From NCBI GenBank assembly GCA_963930775.1, contig OZ005706.1, positions 5,136,545 to 5,200,544 on the forward strand: a DNA stretch of 64,000 nt. Direction: 5' to 3'. The notes beneath the pieces are model-generated. The model did no database searches. It was not told where the DNA came from and saw only the letters and a list, made by a program, of their open reading frames with translations. A program made the translations under genes and the position numbers. Below, piece by piece: positions 22,531 to 30,712 of the stretch (positions within the stretch are counted from its first letter, which is position 1; each line of letters starts with the position of its first letter). Source of the stretch: Cliona cf. orientalis (lineage: Eukaryota > Porifera > Demospongiae > Clionaida > Clionaidae).

Positions 22531-22870
22531 CTACAATATTGAGCAGCAAAATTTATATAAGGGGAAACACAACAAAGAAATAGCTAATGTGTACATAAAA
22601 TTAATTTTAATAAACCATTTGAAACCATTACAATGATAATTCAAGGAATAAATCAATATTATTACGTAATTATAAGGGACACACTCTAGTAAGCTATAGT
22701 GTAGAACAATCGATTGCATAATCATGAAGTTACTGATACTCAGGTGTTGCTGTGCATATAATTTCTTTGGCCTCAATCTGATCATTGTTTTCCTCTGGTG
22801 GTGGAGACTGATCTCGAGGCTTGGGGATTTCAATGATAGAGTGAGTCACTTCATCTTTACCAGGTTGAAT

Positions 22871-23179
22871 CTAATTAAACAATCACTTGTAATAATAACA
22901 TGTACAAGGCAGCAATATGAAAAAAATAAACAAACTCATGAAAGAACAAAGTGACATGTATAGTTCAAAAGTTAGCCCAGAGACGAAAACCTTGCTTCGG
23001 CGGAAACAAGGTCCAATGGAGGGAATGGTAGTCTGACTGCTTGGCCAATGGTTGATCGAGCACCCCGGATACACTGGATTGAAGAGCGGAGGAGGGAAAA
23101 TGACAGGCTACAACGAATCCAGGCCATGGTGCTACTGTAGGAGACATCACGTTTGGCTGAAATCAGGGAGGCTAGACGC
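22871..23179 (-). mobile_element. 5'-truncated LINE 3' end inserted in the end of receptor copy 4
   Basis: A 309-bp insert flanked by a 15-bp direct repeat (TTTACCAGGTTGAAT at 22856-22870 and 23180-23194), the kind of target duplication made by LINE integration. On the minus strand it encodes the end of a reverse-transcriptase protein (CSLSFSLLRSSIQCIRGARS), a pattern common at C-termini of CR1/L2/Rex-type LINEs. It differs from the LINE at 41.9-46 kb. The other three units lack it. Confidence 0.8.
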
Positions 23180-26100
23180 TTTACCAGGTTGAATTGGAGC
23201 CAGGGGATACTCATTCACCTCCTCTCCCAGCCAGGGATGATCCTTTCTAATCAGCAAATAGATGTAATAGACAATCACTCCAATCAGAAGGATGAAGGTT
23301 ATGATGGTAGAGGTGTAGGCAACAGCTGTCTGCTTTTTAGCGTCAATTTTGAAGCGATACCAACTAAATGCAGATAATGCAAGAAGATTGAAGTAGAGCA
23401 TAGTCTCTATGATGCTCAAGAAAGATTTTTTGTACAACCTCACCCCAGTAATTTCTTTAATAAGAAAGAGGCTTCCAACTAAGACGTTTGTTATTAAAAG
23501 TGGAGTTTGAGGGTCTGTTGAAACAGTAACTGAAGCAGTGATGTACAAGACCACCCTCACGAGCAGTAGCAAGCCAGTCCAGTAGCGATACTTACTGTTG
23601 TAAGGAGCATGGTGGACAGAGATAAAGGCATTGAGCTTAGTGTTTCTTGTCCACTTGAAAACCTTCCACTCTGGAGCACGAACAAGCCACTGCCAGAGAA
23701 AGAGAAGAATTGTGTAGGGGACACCAACTAGAATAATCAACAGGGCAACAAGGACAAGAGCTACGTGCTTCCCTCGAAAGTATGGCACATTTCCATCAGG
23801 AAGCCATACAGTCTCTCGTGAGCCATCGGGATAGTCAAGGACAGCAAACGACAAAGCTGTGATAGTCACTGAGAGGAGTTTGGCATAAGAGAGCAGCATA
23901 AGTGTAGCTAGAGTTGCAATTGGGTATTTCTTTCCAATTAGCCCAGCAAATCGAGGGGAGTACTCACTGACTATGATCATGATAATCACTAGGGAGATAA
24001 TGTAGACTGGAAATGCCAATTGAAGCCAGGTTTTGGTGTATGCATCAAGACCATCAAAGAAACAGACATCAATTCCTATATCCAGATTAAGCCAAGCTAC
24101 AAACACAGTGGGAAAGCTAGGCTCTGATGATGGAAAGAAGACGGCATTGTTAGCTGCTACGATGTTGGCATAAAAGATAAAGCCATTGATCAGTCCAACA
24201 GCCACTGTCATGTTGAGGGCTAACAGTGCAGTCACCAGCAAGATTCCTGCTACGATGGCAGCTAGGAGAATTACAACAAGCACTGCAGGCCAGTGACTGT
24301 GACAAGATAAGCAACGTGAACTACCTAGGGAGAGGCTGAGGTGTTCCTGACAACCTCCACATAAAACTCCACTACGATTGTAAGCACACTGTGCGTCTGA
24401 TCCATCAGGAAGGTTGAGATTCATGCTGACATTTTCAGTTAGAGGTTGGCAGTAGTCCAAAGGGCACTTGGGATGAATGACATAGCCAGGTGGGTCAGTG
24501 TCATTGATGTGAGTGATCCATGAGTAAGTATTCACTCTCACAAGAGATTTAGTTGTTGAGTTGCAGCTAGTGATATGGGGAGACAATTTTGAGTCGCAAT
24601 CACATCCACATCTTGTATCACTATCAAGAGGCTGAAAGCCAACTGGGCAAGTGCACTCACTGAACTCTATATACAGATGTCGTGTGGAAAGTGTGGAGCT
24701 TCCACAAGGACCATCGGCAAAGAGGTTTATTGTTTCAGAGTTGTGAGGAGAGAACACATTGAATGTTACATTGCTACAGTTTTTCCGTACATTTTGAGTT
24801 TGTTGTCCTTCACTAAAACCACCATCTCGTGAAGATAGAGAACTGATGATGTTTGCATCTACAGAATGATTGACCTGATCCACTGCAACAAGTGGCATAG
24901 TGAAAGTTTCTCCTTTCTTGACTTTGATGGTTGGTGGCTGGTAGCTGCAGTCTGGCTCACTCTCACTCTTACAAAAACAAACTCGAACAGGCAGAGAGGA
25001 CATGGTATCTAATGCTGTTATGTTGGCGGTATCATTAAGGTAACTAACACCACTGTAGTGTGGTGGTGGTTTGAATTCTAATTGATTGTACACTTCAGCA
25101 AATAGACTTGGGATGCATCTGTCCAATAGTCCTCCAAAGATGTTGGCTCCTTGTTCACTTGCAGTGTTGCCAGAGAAGAGTATATTTATTAAATTATCTT
25201 TTCCTACATAACTTGCTCTATGAAGTGCAAGTGTTTGGATGAAGCATTCATTGTCAGATGAGCAAGCACCAGCGTTGGTATTGTCTGCCACATATATGGC
25301 TCCTCCATAGTTGGCAAGGTTAGCTCGGAATAGTAGGAGTTTAGAGCTTGAAATCGATCGATGTTTCAGTATATACAATTTTGTATTAATTTCTGAGTAA
25401 AGTCCGCTTCCATTTTCTGCTCTGTTGTTGATGAATTGAAGAGTCCCTGGTTGATATACAGCAATAGTTGAACTGGTGGCATGGATTCCTCCACCCCTCA
25501 CAGCATCGTTGTCAGAAATGATACAGTTTCTTCTGACTTCAAGATCACTTTGTTGGAGAGAAATCCCACCTCCACTGCTGACTGTGGCTGTGTTGTTGGC
25601 TATTGTTGTTTCACCATACATCATGATTTTACTCTCGATGGCTAATATTGCTCCACCACGCCTTGCTTGGTTGTTTGATAAACTGCTTACTCCAGTGAAG
25701 ATCAGAGTTGACTGGAAGCTTGTGATTGCCCCTCCTTCTTCTCTTGCTTCAACAGTTTTGTTCGATTGTTCTGCACAGTTCTCTAATCTTGTGTAGCCAC
25801 TGAAAGTGAGGTTACTGTTGAAAATATAGAGTGATCCTGTATTATAATTGAATGTACCATTAGTAAATTGTGTGGAGCTTTCTGTAGTGACTAGTATTCC
25901 TCCATGGCTGCTAGCTTTGTTAGCATAAAAACTGCTGCCAATAATATTAAATGATGAAGCTTTGACAATGAATGCGACACCACCACTATCAGCTGCACTG
26001 TTGTTAGTAAAAGTACTGCTGGTGATATTAAATGATGAATCATATGTTTCCATGACACCACCACTATCAGCTGCACTGTTGTTAGTAAAAGTACTGTTGG

Positions 26101-28474
26101 TGATATTAAATGACGAATCAGATGTGTCCATGACACCACCATCGTCAGCTGCACTGTTGTTAGTAAAAGTACTGCTGGCGATATTAAATGACGAATCAGA
26201 TGTGTCCATGACACCACCACTAGCTGCACTGTTATTAGTAAAAATACTGCTGGTGATATTAAATGACGAATCAGATGTGTCCATGACACCACCACTAGCT
26301 GCACTGTTGTTAGTAAAAGTACTGCTGGTGATATTAAATGACGAATCAGATGTGTCCATGACACCACCACTAGCTGCACTGTTGTTAGTAAAAGTACTGC
26401 TGGTGATATTAAATGACGAATCAGATGTGTCCATGACACCACCACTATCAGCTGCACTGTTGTTAGTAAAAGTACTGCTGGTGATATTAAATGACGAATC
26501 AGATGTGTCCATGACACCACCACTGGCTGCACTGTTGTTAGTAAAAGTACTGCTGGTGATATTTAATGATGAATCATATGTGTCCATGACACCACCACTA
26601 TCAGCTGCACTGTTGTTAGTAAAAGTACTGCTGGTGATATTAAATGATGAATCAGATGTGTCCATGACACCACCACTGGCTGCACTGTTGTTAGTAAAAG
26701 TACTGCTGGTGATATTTAATGATGAATCATATGTGTCCATGACACCACCACTATCAGCTGCACTGTTGTTAGTAAAAGTACTGCTGGTGATATTAAATGA
26801 TGAATCAGATGTGTCCATGACACCACCACTGGCTGCACTGTTGTTAGTAAAAGTACTGCTGGTGATATTTAATGATGAATCATATGTTTCCATGACACCA
26901 CCACGACTAGCTACACTGTTGTTAGTAAAAGTACTGCTGGTGATATTAAATGACGAATCAGATGTGTACATGATACCACCATGAAAATCTGCACTGTTGT
27001 TAGTAAAAGTACTGCTGGTGATATTAAATGATGAATCAGATGTTTCCATGACACCACCAAAAATAAATGCACTGTTGTTAGTGAAAGTACTGCTGGTGAT
27101 ATTAAATGACGAATCAGATGTGAACATGACACCACCACTGTAAGCTGCACTGTTTTTAATAAAAGTACTGCTGGTGATATTAAACAGTGACGAATCAAAT
27201 GTGTCCATGACACCACCACTGTCAGCTGCACTGTTGCTAGTAAAATTACTGCTGGTGATAATAAACGATGAACCGGATGTGAGCATGACACCACCACTAA
27301 CTGCATTGTTGTTAGTAAACGTACTGCTGGTGATATTAAATGACGAATCAGATGTGAACATGACACCACCACTGTAAGCTGCACTGTTAGTAAAAGTACT
27401 GCTGGCGATATTAAATGATGAATCATATGTGCACATGATACCACCATTTTCAGCTGCACTGTTGTTAGTAAAAGTACTGCTGGTGATATTAAATGATGAA
27501 TCAAATGTCATCATGACTCCACACAAAATTAGTAAAGGATAACTGTTGGCACTATTGTTAGTAAAAGTGGTACCATGGATACTGAATGAGTCTCTATATG
27601 CTATCATCACTCCACCATGATAGATCATGGCTGCATTTTCAATGAAATTGCTATTTTTGATGCTAATTGAGGATTCCGATGTGATCATGGCTCCAGCAAA
27701 ACTGGCTTTATTATAGCTGTAAGTGCTTCTAACAACATGGAGACTGCTATTGTGGGCAAACAGTGCTCCTCCTATCTCGGCTCTATTGTCTGTGAACTTG
27801 CTGCTAACAATTGAAACATTGCTGAAGGCTGTGTACAATGCACCACCAATTGCAAGCGATGAACTTCGATTTAGATAGAGATATTTCAATATTGTATCTG
27901 GATTAGCAAAATAAAAGATATCACGACTTTCAAACATTCTAGCATGTATATTGGAAAGGAATGAACTTCTTGCAATGCTAGCATCAGTCACTTCATTTAG
28001 CACTAGTGCTGTGCCTCTGCCCTCCACACCCTCAAAGATGGTGTCTTCAACTATAAACTGCTCCACTTGGCTAACTTTGTTGCCTCCACAGCCAACGAAG
28101 TGCAGATCCTTTATCGTAGCAAATGTTGTCTCACTGATACTGAACCTTCCTGACTGACTGCCACATTCTACAAACACAGTTCCCTTGCCTCCTATGACCT
28201 TTGTCATTGAGAAGTTGTCTGCATGAGACAGAGAGAGTTCTCCATCAAGACTATGATTTCCCGGCAGAAAGGTGAGAGATACGTTAGCTTCATTGCCGAG
28301 GTAGCTGGTGGAATTAGCAGCCAACTGTGGTAGAGTAAGGCAGGGATCTCCAGGACAGTGGACACTCAGTGAGGGTGTGATGTAGTAGTGTGCCTGCTGG
28401 CTGTTTGCAGAGTCAGCATACACCACAAAGAACAGTAACAGATGCAGAGTGAGAGCAAAATGATAGCTAGTCAT
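23147..28474 (-). CDS. Pmp-like beta-helix multi-pass membrane protein, array copy 4, expanded repeats and new tail
   Basis: One open frame of 1775 residues from ATG 28474. Signal peptide (LTLHLLLFFVVYADSA), N-terminal domain, then about 20 repeats of 25-26 residues (SGGVMDTSDSSFNITSSTFTNN), many identical. Each brings FxxN, GG[VI] and two N-glycosylation sites. The Cys-rich stalk and about nine membrane segments (about residues 1395-1740) follow. It is the longest of the four because the repeat block has expanded. The native tail (PKPRDQSP…PEYQ) is cut off by the LINE insertion. Translation runs on into the LINE for ten residues (ASSLPDFSQT) and stops, so this copy has lost about 40 cytoplasmic residues. 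Likely a cell-surface recognition or adhesion protein; whether it still signals is unknown. Confidence 0.87.
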   Translation of the reverse strand: MTSYHFALTLHLLLFFVVYADSANSQQAHYYITPSLSVHCPGDPCLTLPQLAANSTSYLGNEANVSLTFLPGNHSLDGELSLSHADNFSMTKVIGGKGTVFVECGSQSGRFSISETTFATIKDLHFVGCGGNKVSQVEQFIVEDTIFEGVEGRGTALVLNEVTDASIARSSFLSNIHARMFESRDIFYFANPDTILKYLYLNRSSSLAIGGALYTAFSNVSIVSSKFTDNRAEIGGALFAHNSSLHVVRSTYSYNKASFAGAMITSESSISIKNSNFIENAAMIYHGGVMIAYRDSFSIHGTTFTNNSANSYPLLILCGVMMTFDSSFNITSSTFTNNSAAENGGIMCTYDSSFNIASSTFTNSAAYSGGVMFTSDSSFNITSSTFTNNNAVSGGVMLTSGSSFIITSSNFTSNSAADSGGVMDTFDSSLFNITSSTFIKNSAAYSGGVMFTSDSSFNITSSTFTNNSAFIFGGVMETSDSSFNITSSTFTNNSADFHGGIMYTSDSSFNITSSTFTNNSVASRGGVMETYDSSLNITSSTFTNNSAASGGVMDTSDSSFNITSSTFTNNSAADSGGVMDTYDSSLNITSSTFTNNSAASGGVMDTSDSSFNITSSTFTNNSAADSGGVMDTYDSSLNITSSTFTNNSAASGGVMDTSDSSFNITSSTFTNNSAADSGGVMDTSDSSFNITSSTFTNNSAASGGVMDTSDSSFNITSSTFTNNSAASGGVMDTSDSSFNITSSIFTNNSAASGGVMDTSDSSFNIASSTFTNNSAADDGGVMDTSDSSFNITNSTFTNNSAADSGGVMETYDSSFNITSSTFTNNSAADSGGVAFIVKASSFNIIGSSFYANKASSHGGILVTTESSTQFTNGTFNYNTGSLYIFNSNLTFSGYTRLENCAEQSNKTVEAREEGGAITSFQSTLIFTGVSSLSNNQARRGGAILAIESKIMMYGETTIANNTATVSSGGGISLQQSDLEVRRNCIISDNDAVRGGGIHATSSTIAVYQPGTLQFINNRAENGSGLYSEINTKLYILKHRSISSSKLLLFRANLANYGGAIYVADNTNAGACSSDNECFIQTLALHRASYVGKDNLINILFSGNTASEQGANIFGGLLDRCIPSLFAEVYNQLEFKPPPHYSGVSYLNDTANITALDTMSSLPVRVCFCKSESEPDCSYQPPTIKVKKGETFTMPLVAVDQVNHSVDANIISSLSSRDGGFSEGQQTQNVRKNCSNVTFNVFSPHNSETINLFADGPCGSSTLSTRHLYIEFSECTCPVGFQPLDSDTRCGCDCDSKLSPHITSCNSTTKSLVRVNTYSWITHINDTDPPGYVIHPKCPLDYCQPLTENVSMNLNLPDGSDAQCAYNRSGVLCGGCQEHLSLSLGSSRCLSCHSHWPAVLVVILLAAIVAGILLVTALLALNMTVAVGLINGFIFYANIVAANNAVFFPSSEPSFPTVFVAWLNLDIGIDVCFFDGLDAYTKTWLQLAFPVYIISLVIIMIIVSEYSPRFAGLIGKKYPIATLATLMLLSYAKLLSVTITALSFAVLDYPDGSRETVWLPDGNVPYFRGKHVALVLVALLIILVGVPYTILLFLWQWLVRAPEWKVFKWTRNTKLNAFISVHHAPYNSKYRYWTGLLLLVRVVLYITASVTVSTDPQTPLLITNVLVGSLFLIKEITGVRLYKKSFLSIIETMLYFNLLALSAFSWYRFKIDAKKQTAVAYTSTIITFILLIGVIVYYIYLLIRKDHPWLGEEVNEYPLAPIQPGKASSLPDFSQT
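25940..27530 (-). repeat. Coding minisatellite of 75-78-bp units in copy 4
   Basis: About 20 units with the core (minus strand) encoding FTNNSAA and GGVMDTSDSSFNITSS. Units alternate between 75 and 78 bp, which adds or drops one residue and always keeps the frame. Fewer units are present in copies 1, 2 and 3. Confidence 0.9.
26521..26900 (-). repeat. Higher-order repeat of 153 bp
   Basis: Two-unit blocks (TSDSSFN unit plus TYDSSLN unit) recur with starts at 26521, 26674 and 26827, exactly 153 bp apart and almost identical. This marks a very recent expansion. Confidence 0.85.
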
Positions 28475-28864
28475 TGCTCCAAAAGTGCAATTCTGAGTCA
28501 GTGATGTTATAGATAGCTATATACTTGAGCCAGTGCCTTCTCTGTGTTAGTCAAACCCACTATTTATAATAATATCACTGTTGAGGAGTGTCCACAGTAA
28601 TAGTTGCTATAGCAGAATCTGATTTCTTGTCTTGAAATAGGCTATCGAAAAAATTAATTAGCTAAATCTTCACTGAGTCCTTGGTTGAATCTGTGAGGCT
28701 CTTAAATAGGCATACAGCCTTGCTAAAACTATATTGTGGCTACCAATGGAGTTTTGTGGTTACATTACATGCTACTATGACCAGCTATCAGAAAAGGGTT
28801 GTATGTAGTATGTAGCTTGTTGTGAGTATGGAGTAATGTACACTCTATGTTTGTGCCTATTAAT
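28475..28864. other. Upstream region of copy 4
   Basis: No gene. Shares the AGTCAAACC block (near 28548) and the region up to the TATA-like block with the other units, then similarity is lost at about 28730. This is the right edge of the tandem array. Confidence 0.6.
28702..28708 (-). promoter_or_regulatory. Candidate TATA-like box upstream of copy 4
   Basis: Minus-strand TATTTAAG in the shared block, 228 bp upstream of the ATG, somewhat closer than in the other units. Role inferred. Confidence 0.3.
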
Positions 28865-29294
28865 TGGGGCGAGCCTGAGCGAGCCCCACATAAACGGTAC
28901 AGCTGTGCGCGAATTTTATATTATCATAATATATTATTATTATGGTACGTCCGTCACGCGAAATTATATACCCAGTGATGCCCTACGGACATAAACGCGA
29001 AATATTCTATTGCGCATTCTCATGCCTGGGACACGGGCCGTATATACGCCGTTCTAATTTAGCAATTAGCAGAAGGCTCCAAGGAGGAGAGAGCGAGACA
29101 GAGCTCGTCATCAGCTCATCAGCGCAAGGACCAGCTAAGAATACGACCGATAAAGATAGACTAGACGTGCTGCTCACTGATGACTCTCGTAATAGAGGCA
29201 ATTATAATTTTTAATTGACCGTCGGCACTGAAGGATGGAGGGGACTATCATGCAGCTGCAGACCTACACTACAGGCCTAGCGCCTACACGGAAC
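28865..29294 (+). mobile_element. Partial element with GGGGCGAGCCTGAGC end
   Basis: Begins TTGGGGCGAGCCTGAGC and follows the copy at 39429-40068 at its left end and the copy at 37225-37730 further in (CAAGGACCAGCTAAGAATAC; ACTGAAGGATG). Its right end is missing; similarity stops where a hairpin element (29295-29355) begins. The remnant reading frame is degenerate. Confidence 0.6.
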
Positions 29295-29355
29295 TAGTCT
29301 CGTGCCCAGCCCCTCCTACGCAAAAAGGAGGAAGGAGGGACTGGGCACGAGACTA
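29295..29355. mobile_element. 61-bp hairpin element, TAGTCTCG family
   Basis: TAGTCTCGTGCCCAG at the left and its reverse complement CTGGGCACGAGACTA at the right with a short purine-rich centre. No clear target duplication. Same termini as the 1-kb element at 29476. Confidence 0.6.
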
Positions 29356-29649
29356 AGTTGTCGTTGCGGTTAATAGTTAAGAAAGAATGCTTTGATCTTG
29401 CTTTGAAGTGGGCAATTACCGGTGTCTTCTTCAGGGGCCACTTCCGGTCGCTAATTACACGCGCATAATCATCCCTAGTCTCGTCCCCAGACCCCGCCCC
29501 AAAAGAAGGGAGAAGGGTCTGGCGCACTTCGAGCCATTTCTTGTATTTGCTGACTCTGCAGATCAGGTGATTTTGGAATGTCGATCACGTGCGCAAAGCA
29601 GAATTCCAATTAAAAAAAAGCCGCTAAACTGGTGGGAAATTGTCGAATA

Positions 29650-29838
29650 CTAAAGAAACCTTTTGCCACTCCCGGTGGGCAGAGATATGAATACATCGCG
29701 ACCACTTACAAACTTCTGAAGAACCTCTGCTTGATCATCAGTCGGTTGATCGTATCCAAGTTCTTTAACGCTCTGGGTAATAGCTTGCTGAACTGAAACA
29801 AGGGTCACAGTAATGCGCCTATCAATGTCAAGCCCCAC
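29650..29838 (-). pseudogene. RecQ-family helicase exon fragment captured in the element
   Basis: The minus-strand frame reads …QQAITQSVKELGYDQPTDDQ… then FVSGRDVFISLPTGSGK. The last part is a Walker A motif in the typical RecQ context (Q-motif region, GRDVF, LPTGSGKS). The lysine is followed by Arg rather than Ser/Thr and the frame stops four residues later. A splice-acceptor-like CTTGTTTCAG lies just upstream (about 29788-29797). The upstream side runs into the nested element at 29814. Only about 60 residues are present, so this is a non-functional fragment. Confidence 0.7.
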
Positions 29839-30163
29839 TACCCCCCATAGGGGCGAGGGTCGGGCATATGAAAGTCCATTGACGCAAATTTCGGCCTAAT
29901 GGGTAGGGGATTTGACCCAGTAGGGGATGGGAGGGGCATTTGATTATGCTTAGTGTGCAGTTATTGCACATGTGCATTAATACACCATTTGTTATTGTGC
30001 AAGGCGAAGTCAATACACAGCCCCTATAGAATAGGGGGATTTTCCTGTAATTTTGGCCCAGGGGGCGGAGACTTTGAACTTCTCGGGTGTCAAATCCCCA
30101 CCCTACCCCCACCCTCGCCCCTATGGGGGGTAGTGGGGCTTGACATTGATAGGCGCATAAGCT
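29814..30163. mobile_element. Nested inverted-repeat element (~350 bp)
   Basis: ATGCGCCTATCAATGTCAAG at the left is matched by its reverse complement ending at 30163. The inverted repeats continue for about 47 bp through CCCCACTACCCCCCATAGG. No coding capacity. It interrupts the helicase-containing region inside the larger element. Confidence 0.65.
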
Positions 30164-30712
30164 TCAAACGACAACGAGGAACAAATACAGTCGCGACGTC
30201 CTGCACCTGGTTCATCACCGCTAGCCGCGCTATACGCAAGTGCTCTAGTTTAATAGCTTCGTGCACACGCCTATCATGTATACGCATATTATTTGTCATT
30301 AAAATTTTAATATTAATAATTATTATTTACGTGTACGTACGTTAGTCTACAAGTCACATGACAAAATCACATGCCTGTAATCTGATTGGTAGTCCAGGAT
30401 CCTGAACTGTCGAGTCAGCAAATACAAGAAATGGCTCGAAGTGCGCCAGACCCTTTCCCTCTTTTTGGGGGTGGGGTCTGGGCACGAGACTAAATCATCC
30501 CTGGCCGATTCTAGACACGCCCACCTTCGACCAAAAGCACTCGTATGGCCTCTTCGGCCACGCCCCTTCACGATTCGCTAATTGAATTAGCCAATCCTGA
30601 CGCTCACGCCCACGCACTTTAATGCTACCTTAAACGTCTCAAGTTCTATATTAATTGTCTGTTGTTCCATCGTCCAAATTAATTCTGCAAATCTCTGTCA
30701 AGTAATTACTTC

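Larger units (their letters stand above)
29476..30492. mobile_element. 1-kb element with ~100-bp inverted repeats, 9-bp target duplication and captured gene fragment
   Basis: Starts TAGTCTCGTCCCCAGACCCC and ends in the inverted version GGGGTCTGGGCACGAGACTA. The inverted repeats run about 100 bp with few mismatches (both include AAATACAAGAAATGGCTCGA or its complement). A perfect 9-bp direct repeat AATCATCCC flanks it (29467-29475 and 30493-30501). Long terminal inverted repeats plus 9-bp duplications are typical of Mutator-like (MULE) transposons. The interior holds a RecQ-like helicase fragment and a smaller nested inverted-repeat element rather than a transposase, so it resembles a Pack-MULE. 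The superfamily assignment is inferred. Confidence 0.75.

Noticed and set aside
25962-26984. Plus-strand open frame of 340 residues made of repeated ALLLVKVLLVILNDESDVSM
   Set aside because: It is the antisense of the receptor repeat block. Because repeat units are multiples of three bases, an opposite-strand frame stays open automatically. The same applies to the minus-strand frames 25891-26532 and 26911-27504 and to plus-strand frames at 18938 and 12253.
1-28760. Bacterial (chlamydial) contamination because of Pmp-type repeats
   Set aside because: Spliced plus-strand exons, SINE and LINE insertions, AT-rich spacers, and the animal-type multi-pass domain and N-glycosylation density show eukaryotic nuclear DNA.
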